A DNA stretch of 64,000 nt from Apricaphanius iberus (taxonomy: Eukaryota > Chordata > Actinopteri > Cyprinodontiformes > Aphaniidae): contig JAPXFQ010000132.1 in the NCBI GenBank assembly GCA_028564705.1, positions 744,001 to 808,000 on the forward strand, given 5' to 3'. Positions 10,905 to 20,905 of the stretch are shown here, piece by piece. Made by a program: the position numbers and the translations under genes. The notes beneath the pieces were generated by a model. It searched no databases. It saw nothing but the letters and a program-made list of their open reading frames with translations, and had not been told where the DNA came from. Position 1 is the first letter of the stretch. The number at the start of each line of letters is the position of its first letter.

Positions 10905-11748
10905 CACTGTCCTCCAAATGTATTCATAGTCCCTAAACTTTTCCCATATGGTCACCACATAACCACATACTAGAATGTATTTCATGTGGATTTTATATGA
11001 TACACCTTCACAGAGTTTGTGCGTGATTGTCCGGAGGAAGTGAAAGGACAGATTGTTTTCATCACTTTTTACACACATGAATCTGAAAGGTGTGGTGTTT
11101 GCTCCTTTTTAACTCAAACCACCAAATGAAATGCATGATGCGGAACCATGATCCTGGCAGCAGCATCAGACAGGCCTTTCAGCAGGGACAGGGAAGCCGG
11201 ACAGGGTTAATGGGAAGTTAAATGTAGATGCTGCTGTAGATGCAGTGACGAACAATTCTGTAAAATATTAACTCTGGATGACTCGATACGAATGGACGCC
11301 GCACTTTTCAGATTTTCTCAAATGAAGACAATGTATTATTTTCCACCCACTTCTCAATTATATACAACCTTGTGTTGTGAAGTGTATTGAAATGTGTCAT
11401 TGGTTGTCTATAATATGCCTCCGTGAGTTGCAGAAGTGAAAACCGATAGACTAAGATGAATACAAAGATTTTATTACATGTAAGCCCATATTACACAGAT
11501 CTGCGCAAAATCTAGGGGAGGCCACTCTTGCTAGGGGCCTCGTGATTCATATACAAGGGGTATCGGTGGTCCGTAATTTATTTTTCTGAACACAGAGTTT
11601 GTGTCAAAAAATGTGAACTCATACAAGAATGTAACGATGTCATGTGACCCAATATGCTATCAGTATGTCAAACACATCATATTCCACTAAAACTTTAATG
11701 AAATATATGGTTGCGCTCAGGGGGTATGAATACTTTTGTAACGCACTC
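10905..11748 (+). mobile_element. Tc1/mariner-type MITE, 844 bp, transposase deleted
   Basis: The left end CACTGTCCTCCAAATGTATT and the reverse complement of the right end GAGTGCGTTACAAAAGTATT are similar and continue into CATA(G/C)(T/C)CCC. Both are flanked by TA (10903-10904 and 11749-11750), the Tc1/mariner target. Subterminal DNA on both sides is also inverted: TGTATTTCATGTGGATTTTA with AATCTGAAAGGTGTGG on the left, and CCGCACTTTTCAGATTTT with CAATTATATACAACCTTGTG on the right. A scrap around 11180-11215 (TTTCAGCAGGGACAGGGAAG) recalls the Tc1 transposase coding strand, so this is an internally deleted autonomous element rather than a MITE without coding origin. Confidence 0.8.
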
Positions 11749-13835
11749 TAAGCAAGATGCAGGGGATTTGTGCAAGAATACACCCCAATAATGTCTGTGC
11801 TGGATATGTTATGTAATAACATGATGTGGGACTGTGATTTTTATCAAGAATTAAATTAATCAGTGTCAGCATCTAAAGAATTATTAAAAGGATTGTTCAG
11901 ATAAACAACAACTTTACCAGGATCCATTTTACAATCGGTGATATGTTAGGAGGAGTTTTTCCAACGGCAGAATAAAGCCTAGATTATTTTATCTTTTAAA
12001 TGAGATATGAGATTAGCTTCTGGCTACGATTAGTTAAACATTATACTGCTTGACTTGTTTAAACTCCAGCATCAATTACAATCGACACTGATGTTCTTTG
12101 CTTATTAAGAGCATCAGATGGATTCAGTCTGCAGAACTGAAGAAGAAAAGGCATTTAAAGTGGCACTGGCCCATTAGAAGCACAGATATAAGCCTGCAGA
12201 TAAAGCAACAGTTGCCCATATAACCTTATTAGCACATTTGATTGCATCCCATAACATTATCCATTCTCTCCAGAGGCTCATTGTGTGTGCTTATTGTGCA
12301 ATTAGCATTCCCAGCTGCAAGGGAATGGGCCTGAAAACTGTGCTGCACTTCTAAACCCTGTTCACAAGTGTTGTTTAGGGTCATGGGTGAAATGTGGGTT
12401 TCATAATCACATGATACATGTTACTGTCCATGAACAGGAAAGGTTGGAACCTTAATCCAAAACCAACTATATTCAGATGCTGGTAGTAAGGTTTGTTCGT
12501 AAATATCTCCTTTAAAGACACACTCTGTAACTTTCTAGATTTTTGCCCTCTGTCGCCCTCTCATGGCTTTTGATGTAATGTCACTGTCACAAAACCAAAT
12601 ATGGGGCGCCAATGAACACATGTTTGGGGATTACAAGGGAATGCAGCTGTTGGCTATGAATAGTTAAAGGATTTCTCATGGCAATCAATAAGATTAATAA
12701 TTTATGGAAAATTATTATTAATGGTGCACCACCTGGTCTACCAGGACTATTTATAGCCGAATATATGTATATATCAGTCTCTAATAGCTTAGCACCTGCC
12801 TAGATAAAGCTAAGGTGAATAACTTAGATAAAGGAATGAGTTCTAAACGTGTACTGAAACATGAAACATTGCCACATAAAATTTGATTTTCCAAATACAA
12901 AAGTTTATTTACATAAGGAGAAAAAGACAAACATTTAATCACTCAAGCTAGTAACTAACACACTATTGATCAAAATAAATGAATAACCAAAATAAAAGAA
13001 CAATGAATAGGTAAATATACAATAAAAGTAGAAAGCATGAATTATTCTGGAGGAATCTGGATGCTTAAAGGACCAAGGCTTATTTTGTAACTGGTGGAAT
13101 GAAAGCTAAGTTAGTTTACCAATTGTAATTTGTTTTAACTAATTAGCACCAATGATTTATGTGTGAACCAATAAAACAATATAAAGAAAAATAAAAAATT
13201 CTTTGGATCAAGAAATGTTTGTTTAAAAGTTATCTGGATAAGAAGTAATTGACCTTTGGAAAAGTACCTCTATTTAGGTTGATCACGGCAGTAAACAATC
13301 TAATTCCAATATTTTGATGCATCAGGGGGTTTAAACACAGCTAATAAGATTAATTTCTGTTCTTAATCTATTTTTGAACCAATCTCTATTTTAACACCTC
13401 AGCTTGTTTATGATGTTTGTTTATTGAATGCAGGCCTGGGCTAAACACATGGGCTCATTTAGCATCTAGCTTCCAGGTAGTCCACGTGGTACGGTTGGAG
13501 CTGCTCAAATACATTTATTAAACATTTAAACAAAGAAAGGAAAATCCTGTCGGATTGAGTAACTCAAATCGCAGGATCTAAAAAGACTCTTTGTCTGGAA
13601 AGTTTGTTAAAACACTGGTTAGAACTTCAGGCTGAGCGGCCTGGCTTACCCAAACAGATAGCAGATAAAATATTACTCACAGTAACAAATCACAGTGAAA
13701 GACAACACTTAAACATTATAATAGGTATCCTAAACTAATTTGCCTTTGCCAGACAGACCTTATGAACGATTAAAGTTCTCCAGGTTTCCCTAGTTGACAA
13801 TTGGGGGGGTTGATCCTTGTGGCCGTTGGAGATGC
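11749..13835. other. Mostly AT-rich DNA, one possible transposon end at 12510
   Basis: No gene is recognised. The stretch 12505-12560 (TTTAAAGACACACTCTGTAA followed by CCCTCTGTCGCCCTCTCATG) looks like the end of a fish DNA-transposon family, but no partner terminus was found. The remainder has long A/T tracts. Confidence 0.45.
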
Positions 13836-13839
13836 AGTT

Positions 13840-15220
13840 AGCTCGTCCTCCGATTTGGCTAAGCAGCAATCAGCTCCAACCTTCCATCACTGAACAGTAC
13901 CTTTTTGGCAGCTTTCTCCAACCAGGCACCCAGCACTTCTTGGCTCTGTGGCGGCGAATGAATGGGGTTTTGGCTGGTACAGGCGGGTCAGCTCCCGGAT
14001 CCCCTTGGAGGCCTGCTACTCAGAGGAGGTTTTGTTTGGCTTTGAGGATGAAACAGTGTCTTTGTTTATCAATTCTTAAGATTCACCTGTTATTAGTCTT
14101 TGAGCTCCTTGGAGGGAGTTTCTCCCAGAAATTCGTGCTATCCTTTGCCAGCAAAGGAAAATGGTTGATGAGTGTTTTCCCGTAGTGAGCCCGGCCGAAG
14201 GCTTCTTTGACGAAGGGTGAACTTCCGGTCGAGGGACTGCCGATATGCTTAGACTATGCCCCCCACTTCCTGCGGGAGTGGGGTTTCTTCTTCTGTGGAG
14301 CTAGAGTGCTGAGTGGCGCTACCAGATGGCTGTGTGTGACCCAACAAAATGTACTGACAGTTTTTATGAGCTCGTCAGCTAAAACAACAAAACGTCAAAC
14401 TAATGGTGTGTCAGTTGGTAAACCATCAAACAGTGGAGGAAAGCAGACACCGCTTTAGTGAGTGAGTGCGTGCTCCGTGTCAGGTGATACAATTTCCCAT
14501 TGGAATAATTTGGCACAACACAGCACTGTATCACATCCTCATGACCAAATAATGTGAAAATGAACAGAGCTACTCCCGCTAATGAGTTGGCACTAATTTA
14601 AGTCCGAAAGCATCATTTTAACTGAAAAATTCTTATTTAAACACAGTGTTAACTCAATACGAAATGTGATGAAACTGTACAGTGAACCAAAATGCATAAA
14701 CAAACATGAATAAGGTGGTTTTATACTCTTTGTATCACGAAATCAGCCAAACAATAAAACATCAAAATAACAATTAGTTAGTTGGTAAACTGTCAGACAG
14801 TTTCCCCAGCACTGTATCACATCATCATGCCCAAATAACCCCGGAGCAAGCATTTATTACTTACCAATCCTGTAGCAACAGGGCTAGTTCAGCACTCATG
14901 CATCCTGCTGTATCTCTATGTCTCAGTCACAATGGCTGACCAGACAAAACTGAAAAGTTGTAACACTAGGTTTAATAAGCTAAAGGAAATATTCTCTTAC
15001 CTGTTTTTTCCCATCTTGTTGCTATGCTGCGATAACACTGCAACTTTCATTACCATTATTCACACTAGGTGCAGAACGATGTGCCCCAGAATGAATTATC
15101 ATAACGAGGCTTCTGCAGCGTTGAAGCCCTGGAAGCTGTGCTGGAACACCGTCAAAAAGGTACTGTTTGAGTGAAGGTTGGAGATGATTGCTGTTTAGCC
15201 AAGCCAAAGAGGACGAAACC
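13840..15220. repeat. Region bounded by inverted homologous blocks
   Basis: The block 13850-13960 (TTTGGCTAAGCAGCAATCAG, CAACCTTC, AACAGTACCTTTTTGGCAG) matches the reverse complement of 15130-15215 (TTGGCTAAACAGCAATCATC, CAACCTTCACTCAAACAGTA). The two are about 1.2 kb apart and likely are two copies or two ends of one repeat. The open frames 13817-14185 plus and 15022-15207 minus are both simply readings of this repeat. Confidence 0.65.
14521..14845 (+). repeat. Direct repeat, 286-bp spacing, and shared block with 47.4 kb
   Basis: CAGCACTGTATCACATCCTC at 14521 recurs with one change at 14807 (CAGCACTGTATCACATCATC) followed by ATG(A/C)CCAAATAA in both. The intervening 14567-14682 is homologous to 47442-47557 in the same orientation (GCTAATGAGTTGGCACTAAT versus GCTAATGAGTTAGCACTAAA), so this belongs to a dispersed repeat family. 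Confidence 0.7.
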
Positions 15221-15599
15221 CACGTCCCAGCTATGCTGCTATCTGCGCTCCATATCCCATCGATTCCGGAGCATAACTAGCTACCGCAGCCAGTGTTAGC
15301 TTGCCGGCTAACGCTGTTTGAGCTCCACCCCCCCAGCATCCATGGAGGAACCAGGAGAACTTTAATAAATAAATCAATAAATCCGTTCTGTCTAGGCAGA
15401 GGCAAGATTAGTTTAAAATAAATAAGATTTAAGAGGATTTATTTTATTTATTGCATTCCCATAAGGACAGATAATAGTCCACCCAATACATACATACAAA
15501 CAAACATCACATACAAAAAAGAAAAAACAACATCTAGAACATAAACATCCAATTATTAACATACATCCATACTTATCGGAGAGGAGAGGTGTTTCTTAA

Positions 15600-16302
15600 C
15601 AGAAAAAATGAGTACAGAGCCACATCTCATCATTGGGTGCTTTGTCCCAATACAAACAAACATTCAGAGAGGAAAAGAAAAGAATATAAAGTCTCATAGT
15701 CTCATACATGGATATAATCATGTCAATGTATCCATATCTCCTAAAACGATTAAGAAGTAAAGCTTCACAATAGCTAAAAACATTCTTTATTTCAAAATCA
15801 ACACTTATTTGTGCTTTTGCATTTATAAAGTTAACTAGAAGAGTCCATCTTTCTTCTAATTTCACGAGAAGCACAGATTTTTCAAGAGAGTTGACATTCA
15901 ACAACTCATTTAGCCACATTTTAAAACTAGGAGCAGAAACTGATTTCCATTCTTTGAGTCTTTTGGCCAGAATTGTCCTAAGAAGTAAAATGCTATTCAA
16001 GTGCGTCAAGTGGGAGGTTATTTGTTTCTTTTGAACAGCCAAATAAAATCATATTACTATCAGGAACTATGTCTATCTGGTACACAGCCCTGAAATAAAA
16101 AAAAAATAGATGACCAAAGTCGTTGTATAATGTATAATTCCAAAAAGAGTGTAGTAAGGTCCTTCTGCAGTTTTGCATTTATGGAAAAAAGGAGATATAT
16201 TAGGGTAAAAAGTATGGAGCAAAATTTTCCCATAATAAAACTGAGAATCACTTTGAATTGTATAAGCCTGAGTATGTGCTTCATACAATGGATTTGGTAG
16301 CC
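15600..16302 (-). pseudogene. L1-like ORF2 C-terminal region
   Basis: The minus strand gives, across two or three frames, KCKTAEGPYYTLFGIIHYTT / TLLHSFWNYTLYNDF, then VYQIDIVPDSNMILFGCSKE, then LAKRLKEWKSVSAPSFKMWL. This is the usual C-terminal succession of fish L1 ORF2: a Cys-containing segment with TLLHxFWxC, then a DPxxxLLG-like strand, then a tract of the form WKxxxAPSFxxWLxE. Frame changes near 16040 and 16160 and loss of cysteines show it is inactive. The 148-codon open frame 15596-16042 is the longest surviving piece. Confidence 0.8.
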
Positions 16303-17855
16303 TTTTTTTTTTTTTTTTAACGTGTCCTGTCTAGCAGTATGCTACTCAGAATTGGTGTCTGAGTACCAAGTACAAGCCCAACAGTTTTACTTTCCCAAGC
16401 AGAGTATTACAGCTTCGCTGTAGTACGCCACTTGATGTATATGTATGAAAAATCTTTATTAGTGATTACTGTGGGTTCAATTTCCTGACGTCATGGACAT
16501 TAAACTGAGACAAGAAGGGAGAAAGGAAGAAGGTGAAGAAAAGAAACCGGACCAACAGAGGGGCGAACCGACGACACAAGACAGGGAGGCAAATAAAGAA
16601 CACAAGAAAACATCCCAGTCCTCCACCTCTGCCGGACGGCAGAGAAACAGTAATACAAAAACAACAAACTGTACAGAACCAAACCAATAGTTCGGATCTG
16701 GTAGAATAAACAAAGAATTACACATTCACTACACACAAGCATTGATTAATGAACATAATACAAATGTTTCTGGTAAGCTCCTGTGAACAACTAACTAATG
16801 ATGATAACCTCAGCTTAAGATATGTCCGTCCTCACCTATGTCCCCACACCTATGTGTGTGCGAGCATGCAGGTCTGAATAAGGTTTCCCCATGCAAGTGA
16901 TTGATAGCTGGTGTAAGGAACCGTCAATCCGTCCTACAGGAATCGGCACAGACATGGAGGAGGCAAGAGATGTATGCATCCAGCGTCCCACAGAGTACAG
17001 AGTCCACAGGCGGATCACCGCAGGGTCGATCACCCGCAAAGAGGGGAACAGATGGAAGCCCCAGGGGAGCACCCACCAGCCGCGATGCTGAGGCCCGAGA
17101 GATCGCAGTGACGAGCCCACGGGCTCCGCCAGTAACCGGCTACGCCAGGGCGGGCCCGGACCAGGAACCGGAGGCCACGGGGACCAGGGGCACCCCACCC
17201 CCCAGCGGGGCCCCAACCAGGGACCAGCCGACAAGGGTCCCCCGCCGCCGCAGGCAAGGAGGACCCGCAGCCAACCGACGGACAACACACGCCGCCGCCA
17301 CCCCGGACCAGTACCCACCGCCAACAACCCGGCCCGCCTCCACACATCCACACGCCAGGGAGCCACAGCGGATGTACGCCCTCCCCAGGCCGCTCCCAGC
17401 CGGCACCTGGACATCCAGATCCCGCCCCACGTGGGGCGCCAAGATCAGGGGCCCAGCCAATGCCGGACAGCCCCACCAGGCGAACAGACCAGCCAGCTGA
17501 AGTCCTGGAACCGGCAGGAGGACTGGGCGCCAGGCACGGTCCCCACCGATCCACCGGACGGCACCAACCTATTCTACAACCCCGGCACCCCCATAAGAGG
17601 TGCCCCAGTCAATCCAAGGAGGACATCGGCCCGAAACAGCGGCCGCCCGACACACCGGACCACCCAGGACCCGCCCGACATGCACCAGGACCGAGCCGGG
17701 CCGCAACCGGGACCCCCAGCCCCATGCATCGAGAGTCATCATCAACCAGCGGGCAGGAGCAACCATCACCGACGGGGAGTGACGGGGAGGGAAGAAGATG
17801 CATCAGGCCAGAGAGCAGCCAAACACCCAACCTGACAGGTAGAGTGTGACAGATC
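16303..17855 (-). mobile_element. GC/CpG-rich poly(A)-tailed retroposon inside the L1
   Basis: On the minus strand this block starts near GTCACACTCTACCTGTCAGG, runs through about 950 bp of strikingly GC- and CpG-rich DNA (16840-17840), then a moderately AT-rich 3' part with CTCTGCCGTCCGGCAGAGG and AATAAAGATTTTTCAT, and ends in an uninterrupted A17 tail (T run 16303-16319 on the plus strand). Its 3' part is shared with a second copy at 39950-40305 (AGTAAAACTGTTGGGC, CAATTCTGAGTA), so it is a dispersed retroposon family. Open frames in it (for example 16836-17414 minus, 16901-17500 plus) are low-complexity products of GC-rich DNA in several frames at once and I do not regard them as genes. No target duplication of its own is visible. 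Tail type suggests mobilisation by an L1-like machinery. Confidence 0.7.
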
Positions 17856-18010
17856 CAATTAAGTTTCAGTTTATATTATTGATCTTTACCTAGATGTGTT
17901 TCTTGTAAGAGTAAAATGTCTGCTTTTAAAGATTTTTGATGGGAGAAAACCTATGCAGCTTTGATATTATTTCCCAGTCCCCTAACATTCCATGAAACTA
18001 GTGAGCTTTT
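17856..18010 (-). pseudogene. L1-like ORF2 N-terminus (endonuclease start)
   Basis: The minus strand reads VSWNVRGLGNNIKAA, then a stop, then QKSLKADILLLQETHLGKDQ. This is the first motif of the APE-type endonuclease of L1 ORF2 (SWNVRGLxxxxKRxKVxxxLKxxKADIxxLQETH), with the catalytic Asn and the QETH glutamate present. The reading is lost at the junction with the GC-rich retroposon near 17855. Confidence 0.82.
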
Positions 18011-18477
18011 ATTGCAAATTGAAATTTTAATAAGTCAAGTTTTATAAAGTTTAAATGTTACGTTAGGCTTTTCAAAACATATATTGAATAGTAAACACCT
18101 CTATCCTCCAACTCAAACCATGGAAACACACAAAAACATACACACCCCTCAACCCATTAATCTTCCCTCTGTCTCCACAAATAAAAATACAGTCATTGGA
18201 TATGACAGTGTCCTGCCAATGCAACCAACGTCCAAATAATGATCATATAGATGTAGAAGTTCAGCCTGACGTTCCAGTATCTCCTGATCTCAAAGTCAAA
18301 CAGAGGCACGGGGCAGATGCTGGTAGCCTGCAATGATGCTGAGGAATTCACAGCGAAACAATCTTATGTGCCTCTTCCTCCGGTGAATACACCTACAATA
18401 AATACACACATTTACATCTGCCTTTATTTTCCAAGATTCATATTATTGCTACTTGGCATTCGGTTGTGGTCACCCAC

Positions 18478-19225
18478 TCAGATGTTTCTTATCATATTCT
18501 CTGTGTCCAGAGGAGAGGTGAACATCTTTACCTGTTCATCATACTGCACATACTGCACATGCAGCCTGGTTGGAAAGCGCAGTGAAAACTTGATCCCTGT
18601 CACCCGCAGTGTGCTCATTACCTCTCTGAAAGACCGCCTCTGTTCCAACACTTCTGGTGTGCAGTCCGGAAACCTAAACACACTCAGGCCGTTGTAGGTC
18701 AGTTGTTGTTGTCAACTCCGTCATAGAAGCAATTCTTTTTCCTGATAGAAGTGTATTCTTGCAAAGACAGTCCGAGGATGTTTGATATCTGAATGGCGAT
18801 GTAGTGGGACATGATGCGCACGGTTGACTGTCACAGGTTTGGAGAGGTTGCTCTGCCTGAACAACAGCGGAATGAGATTCATAACAAATTCCATGGGTCT
18901 ACCCTTTTCCTCTCCTTCTGGCATCCCCACTATTTTTATGTTGTTATGCCTTGAGTGTCCTTCCAAGTCATTTATTTTAACAGACAGATTCTCATTCATC
19001 CCTTTAACGACGCTCAGTTTTTGCACCAGTGTTTGTACGTTGTTTGTAGTCGGAGCTTTGCTGTTCTGCTTCTTTCATTCTTGTGGCCAGAGCGTTTCCT
19101 GCTTTTCTTCAAACGGGTTGAAATGTTGGTTATTCCAAAAGTGATGGAGAGACTCCTTCAACTCCAGCCTGGCAATCAGACGTTGCATCTGTGTCTTGAT
19201 GCTTCGTTTGTCTAGTTTTTGGCAT
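18478..19225 (-). pseudogene. L1-like ORF1 (RNA-binding chaperone) relic
   Basis: A start codon at 19225 opens with MPKTRQTK, typical of fish L1 ORF1. After frame changes the central RRM-like region is clear: INDLEGHSRHNNIKIVGMPE then GEEKGRPMEFV and VNRAHHVP and RTVFARIHFYQEKELLL. The C-terminal domain follows in another frame (FPDCTPEVLEQRRSFREVMS, GIKFSLRFPTRLHV). ORF1p coats L1 RNA as a trimer. Several frameshifts make this copy non-functional. Confidence 0.82.
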
Positions 19226-19418
19226 GATTATATAGTATAACTTGACCAAGAAGTAGCATTCATCATTAACTTACACAACACGGTAAGATTTTTCTGTAGG
19301 ATGGCAGAAATTAGAGATATTTCTTCTATTGTTTCACCAGAATTCTTTAGGAGCTGCAGACTAGTCCATCTGCGTCTTAGCCACACACCCCTCGACAAGG
19401 ATAAATAAGATTTTAAGG

Positions 19419-20246
19419 TTTGTGTTTTCACTGTGATTTGTTACCTTGTGTAAGACTTCAGTTACTATTTTGTGAGTACAAACAGGCCCTTCAGTCTGGA
19501 GGTTTAACTAGTGTTTTTCCAGGTTTTCCACCTAAGAGTAATTTTAAAACCTGCAGTACGAGTGACTCAATCACACAGGAGTTTTATTTTCTTTGTTTAA
19601 TGTTTGATAGATGAATCAAGATTGTCTTCAAGCCGCGCCACGTGGGTTACCTGTAAGCTGCATGCTCAAGCCAATACACGTGTCTTGCTTTTAGACCTGC
19701 ATTTCATAAACAACAAAGATCGCTACTGATGGAATTCAATACAGAGATCGGTTTTAAAAATGTTCAAATACAGAAAACTACTCTTACTAGCCGTGTTTGA
19801 AACCACCTTCTTAATGAATAAAATTACTGAAATTATATAAATCACTGCTGTGACAAATTTATAAAATAGAATCAATTTTCCAAAGGTTATTTATTTCTAG
19901 TCCAGCTAGTTTTTGAAAGAAATATTGCTTCCGCCAAAGAATGTGTTATTGTTCCTTGCATTGTTTATTGGTTTAGACACAGACCAAAAGTGCTAATTAG
20001 TTTAAACTAATCACAATTAGTAAACTAATCAGCTTCACTCCCAATTTCAATTTAAGCCTCAGTCTTTATGATTTCTATCTCTTTGCATATTTATCAATCC
20101 ATTGTGTCCTTTATGTTTGGGACTTAGTTTGTTCAATCTCTTTTAATTAGTAGTATTTGTTACTGGCTTGATTGATTTAAATATTTTCCATATTATTTTT
20201 TGTTTTTGTAAAGGAACTCTTGTATTTTGGAATGTCATTTGACCAT
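19419..20246. other. AT-rich spacer without recognised features
   Basis: Short open frames only; no repeat boundary is seen apart from the L1 target duplication on its left edge. Confidence 0.5.
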
Positions 20247-20606
20247 GATTCCAGTTTCTATGCTCCTCATATCTACAACAAACTGTCAGAAGACTGCAAA
20301 ATTGCAGAGACACTGAACTCTTTTAAATCCAAAATAAAAACCTACCTATTTAGACATGAGTAACTTATCCCATTATTGCTCTTACTGCTATTGCTATTGC
20401 TATTATTTTGTTAAAATGCTAAATGGCATTGTTGTGTCCATGCTTTCTTGTATTTTAATATTGCCAGTTAATTATAAATGTTTGTTTAAGCCTTCTTTTA
20501 GTGATTATATGTTTTAATTTTCAAATTTTTTGTAATTATGTAAAACACTTTAAATTGCCTTGTGTTGAAAGTGTGTTATACAAATAAAATTGCCTTGCAT
20601 TCAATG
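20247..20606 (+). mobile_element. L2-type LINE 3' end, truncated copy
   Basis: The last part of ORF2 is present (CCAGTTTCTATGCTCCTCAT, then a reading of [13 protein letters not shown]), followed by a stop, an AT-rich 3' UTR and the tail GAAAGTGTGTTATACAAATA then AAATTGCCTTGCATT. It aligns with the 3' end of the longer copy at 27861-29447. The tail carries only one TTGCC unit. Confidence 0.85.
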
Positions 20607-20837
20607 AACGTCTAGAGCTCACTCCTTCGGCTTTGTTATACTTACCTCAACCTTAATCCGACAGGTGATCAATAACTGAAACTGAAATATTTGATTATTA
20701 ATATAGTTTGTTGATATCAGGTTTGATAATTTTTCATGAAATTATTCATCATATTAATGATTGCCATAAGCAATCCTTCATAACTATTCCTAACCAAATT
20801 ATCGCATCCCTCTGTGTCCCAACATGAAACAAAGCTA

Positions 20838-20905
20838 GATCTTCCAGCATGACAATGATCCCGAACACAGTGCCTGAGCAATGACGGAGTGGCTACATAA
20901 ATTAA
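20838..20905 (+). pseudogene. Tc1-like transposase fragment
   Basis: The plus strand reads FQHDNDPEHSA, stop, AMTEWLHK. It matches the second-aspartate motif of Tc1-group transposases (QxDNDPKHTxxxxxxWL), with the catalytic Asp kept. Only about 20 codons are recognisable. Confidence 0.65.

Larger units (their letters stand above)
15437..19400 (-). mobile_element. L1/Tx1-like LINE with TSD, internally deleted and interrupted
   Basis: The minus strand reads, 5' to 3': a 5' UTR (19400-19226), ORF1 relic (19225-18478), inter-ORF spacer, the start of ORF2 with the endonuclease motif SWNVRGL (17856-18010), then a foreign GC-rich retroposon (17855-16303), then the C-terminal part of ORF2 (16302-15600) and a 3' UTR ending AATAAATAAAATAAAT at 15437. 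Near-identical direct repeats flank it: ATAAATAAGATTTAAGAGG at 15418-15436 and ATAAATAAGATTTTAAGG at 19401-19418, a plausible 14-18 bp target duplication. In L1 orientation the site reads TT/AAAA, the usual L1 endonuclease target. Some 2.5-3 kb of ORF2, including the reverse transcriptase, is missing. L1 ORF2 is normally well over 1,000 codons; here about 50 N-terminal and 230 C-terminal codons remain. Confidence 0.8.

Noticed and set aside
13817..14458. Overlapping frames of 122 and 83 codons as a possible gene
   Set aside because: The region is covered by inverted and direct repeats shared with 15.1 kb and 47.4 kb, and no domain or splice signal is seen.
16836..17554. Long open frames on both strands (up to 199 codons) in the GC-rich block
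   Set aside because: Several frames are open at once because GC-rich DNA has few stops. Products are Pro/Arg/Gly/Trp-rich low complexity, without domains, and the block is a retroposon.
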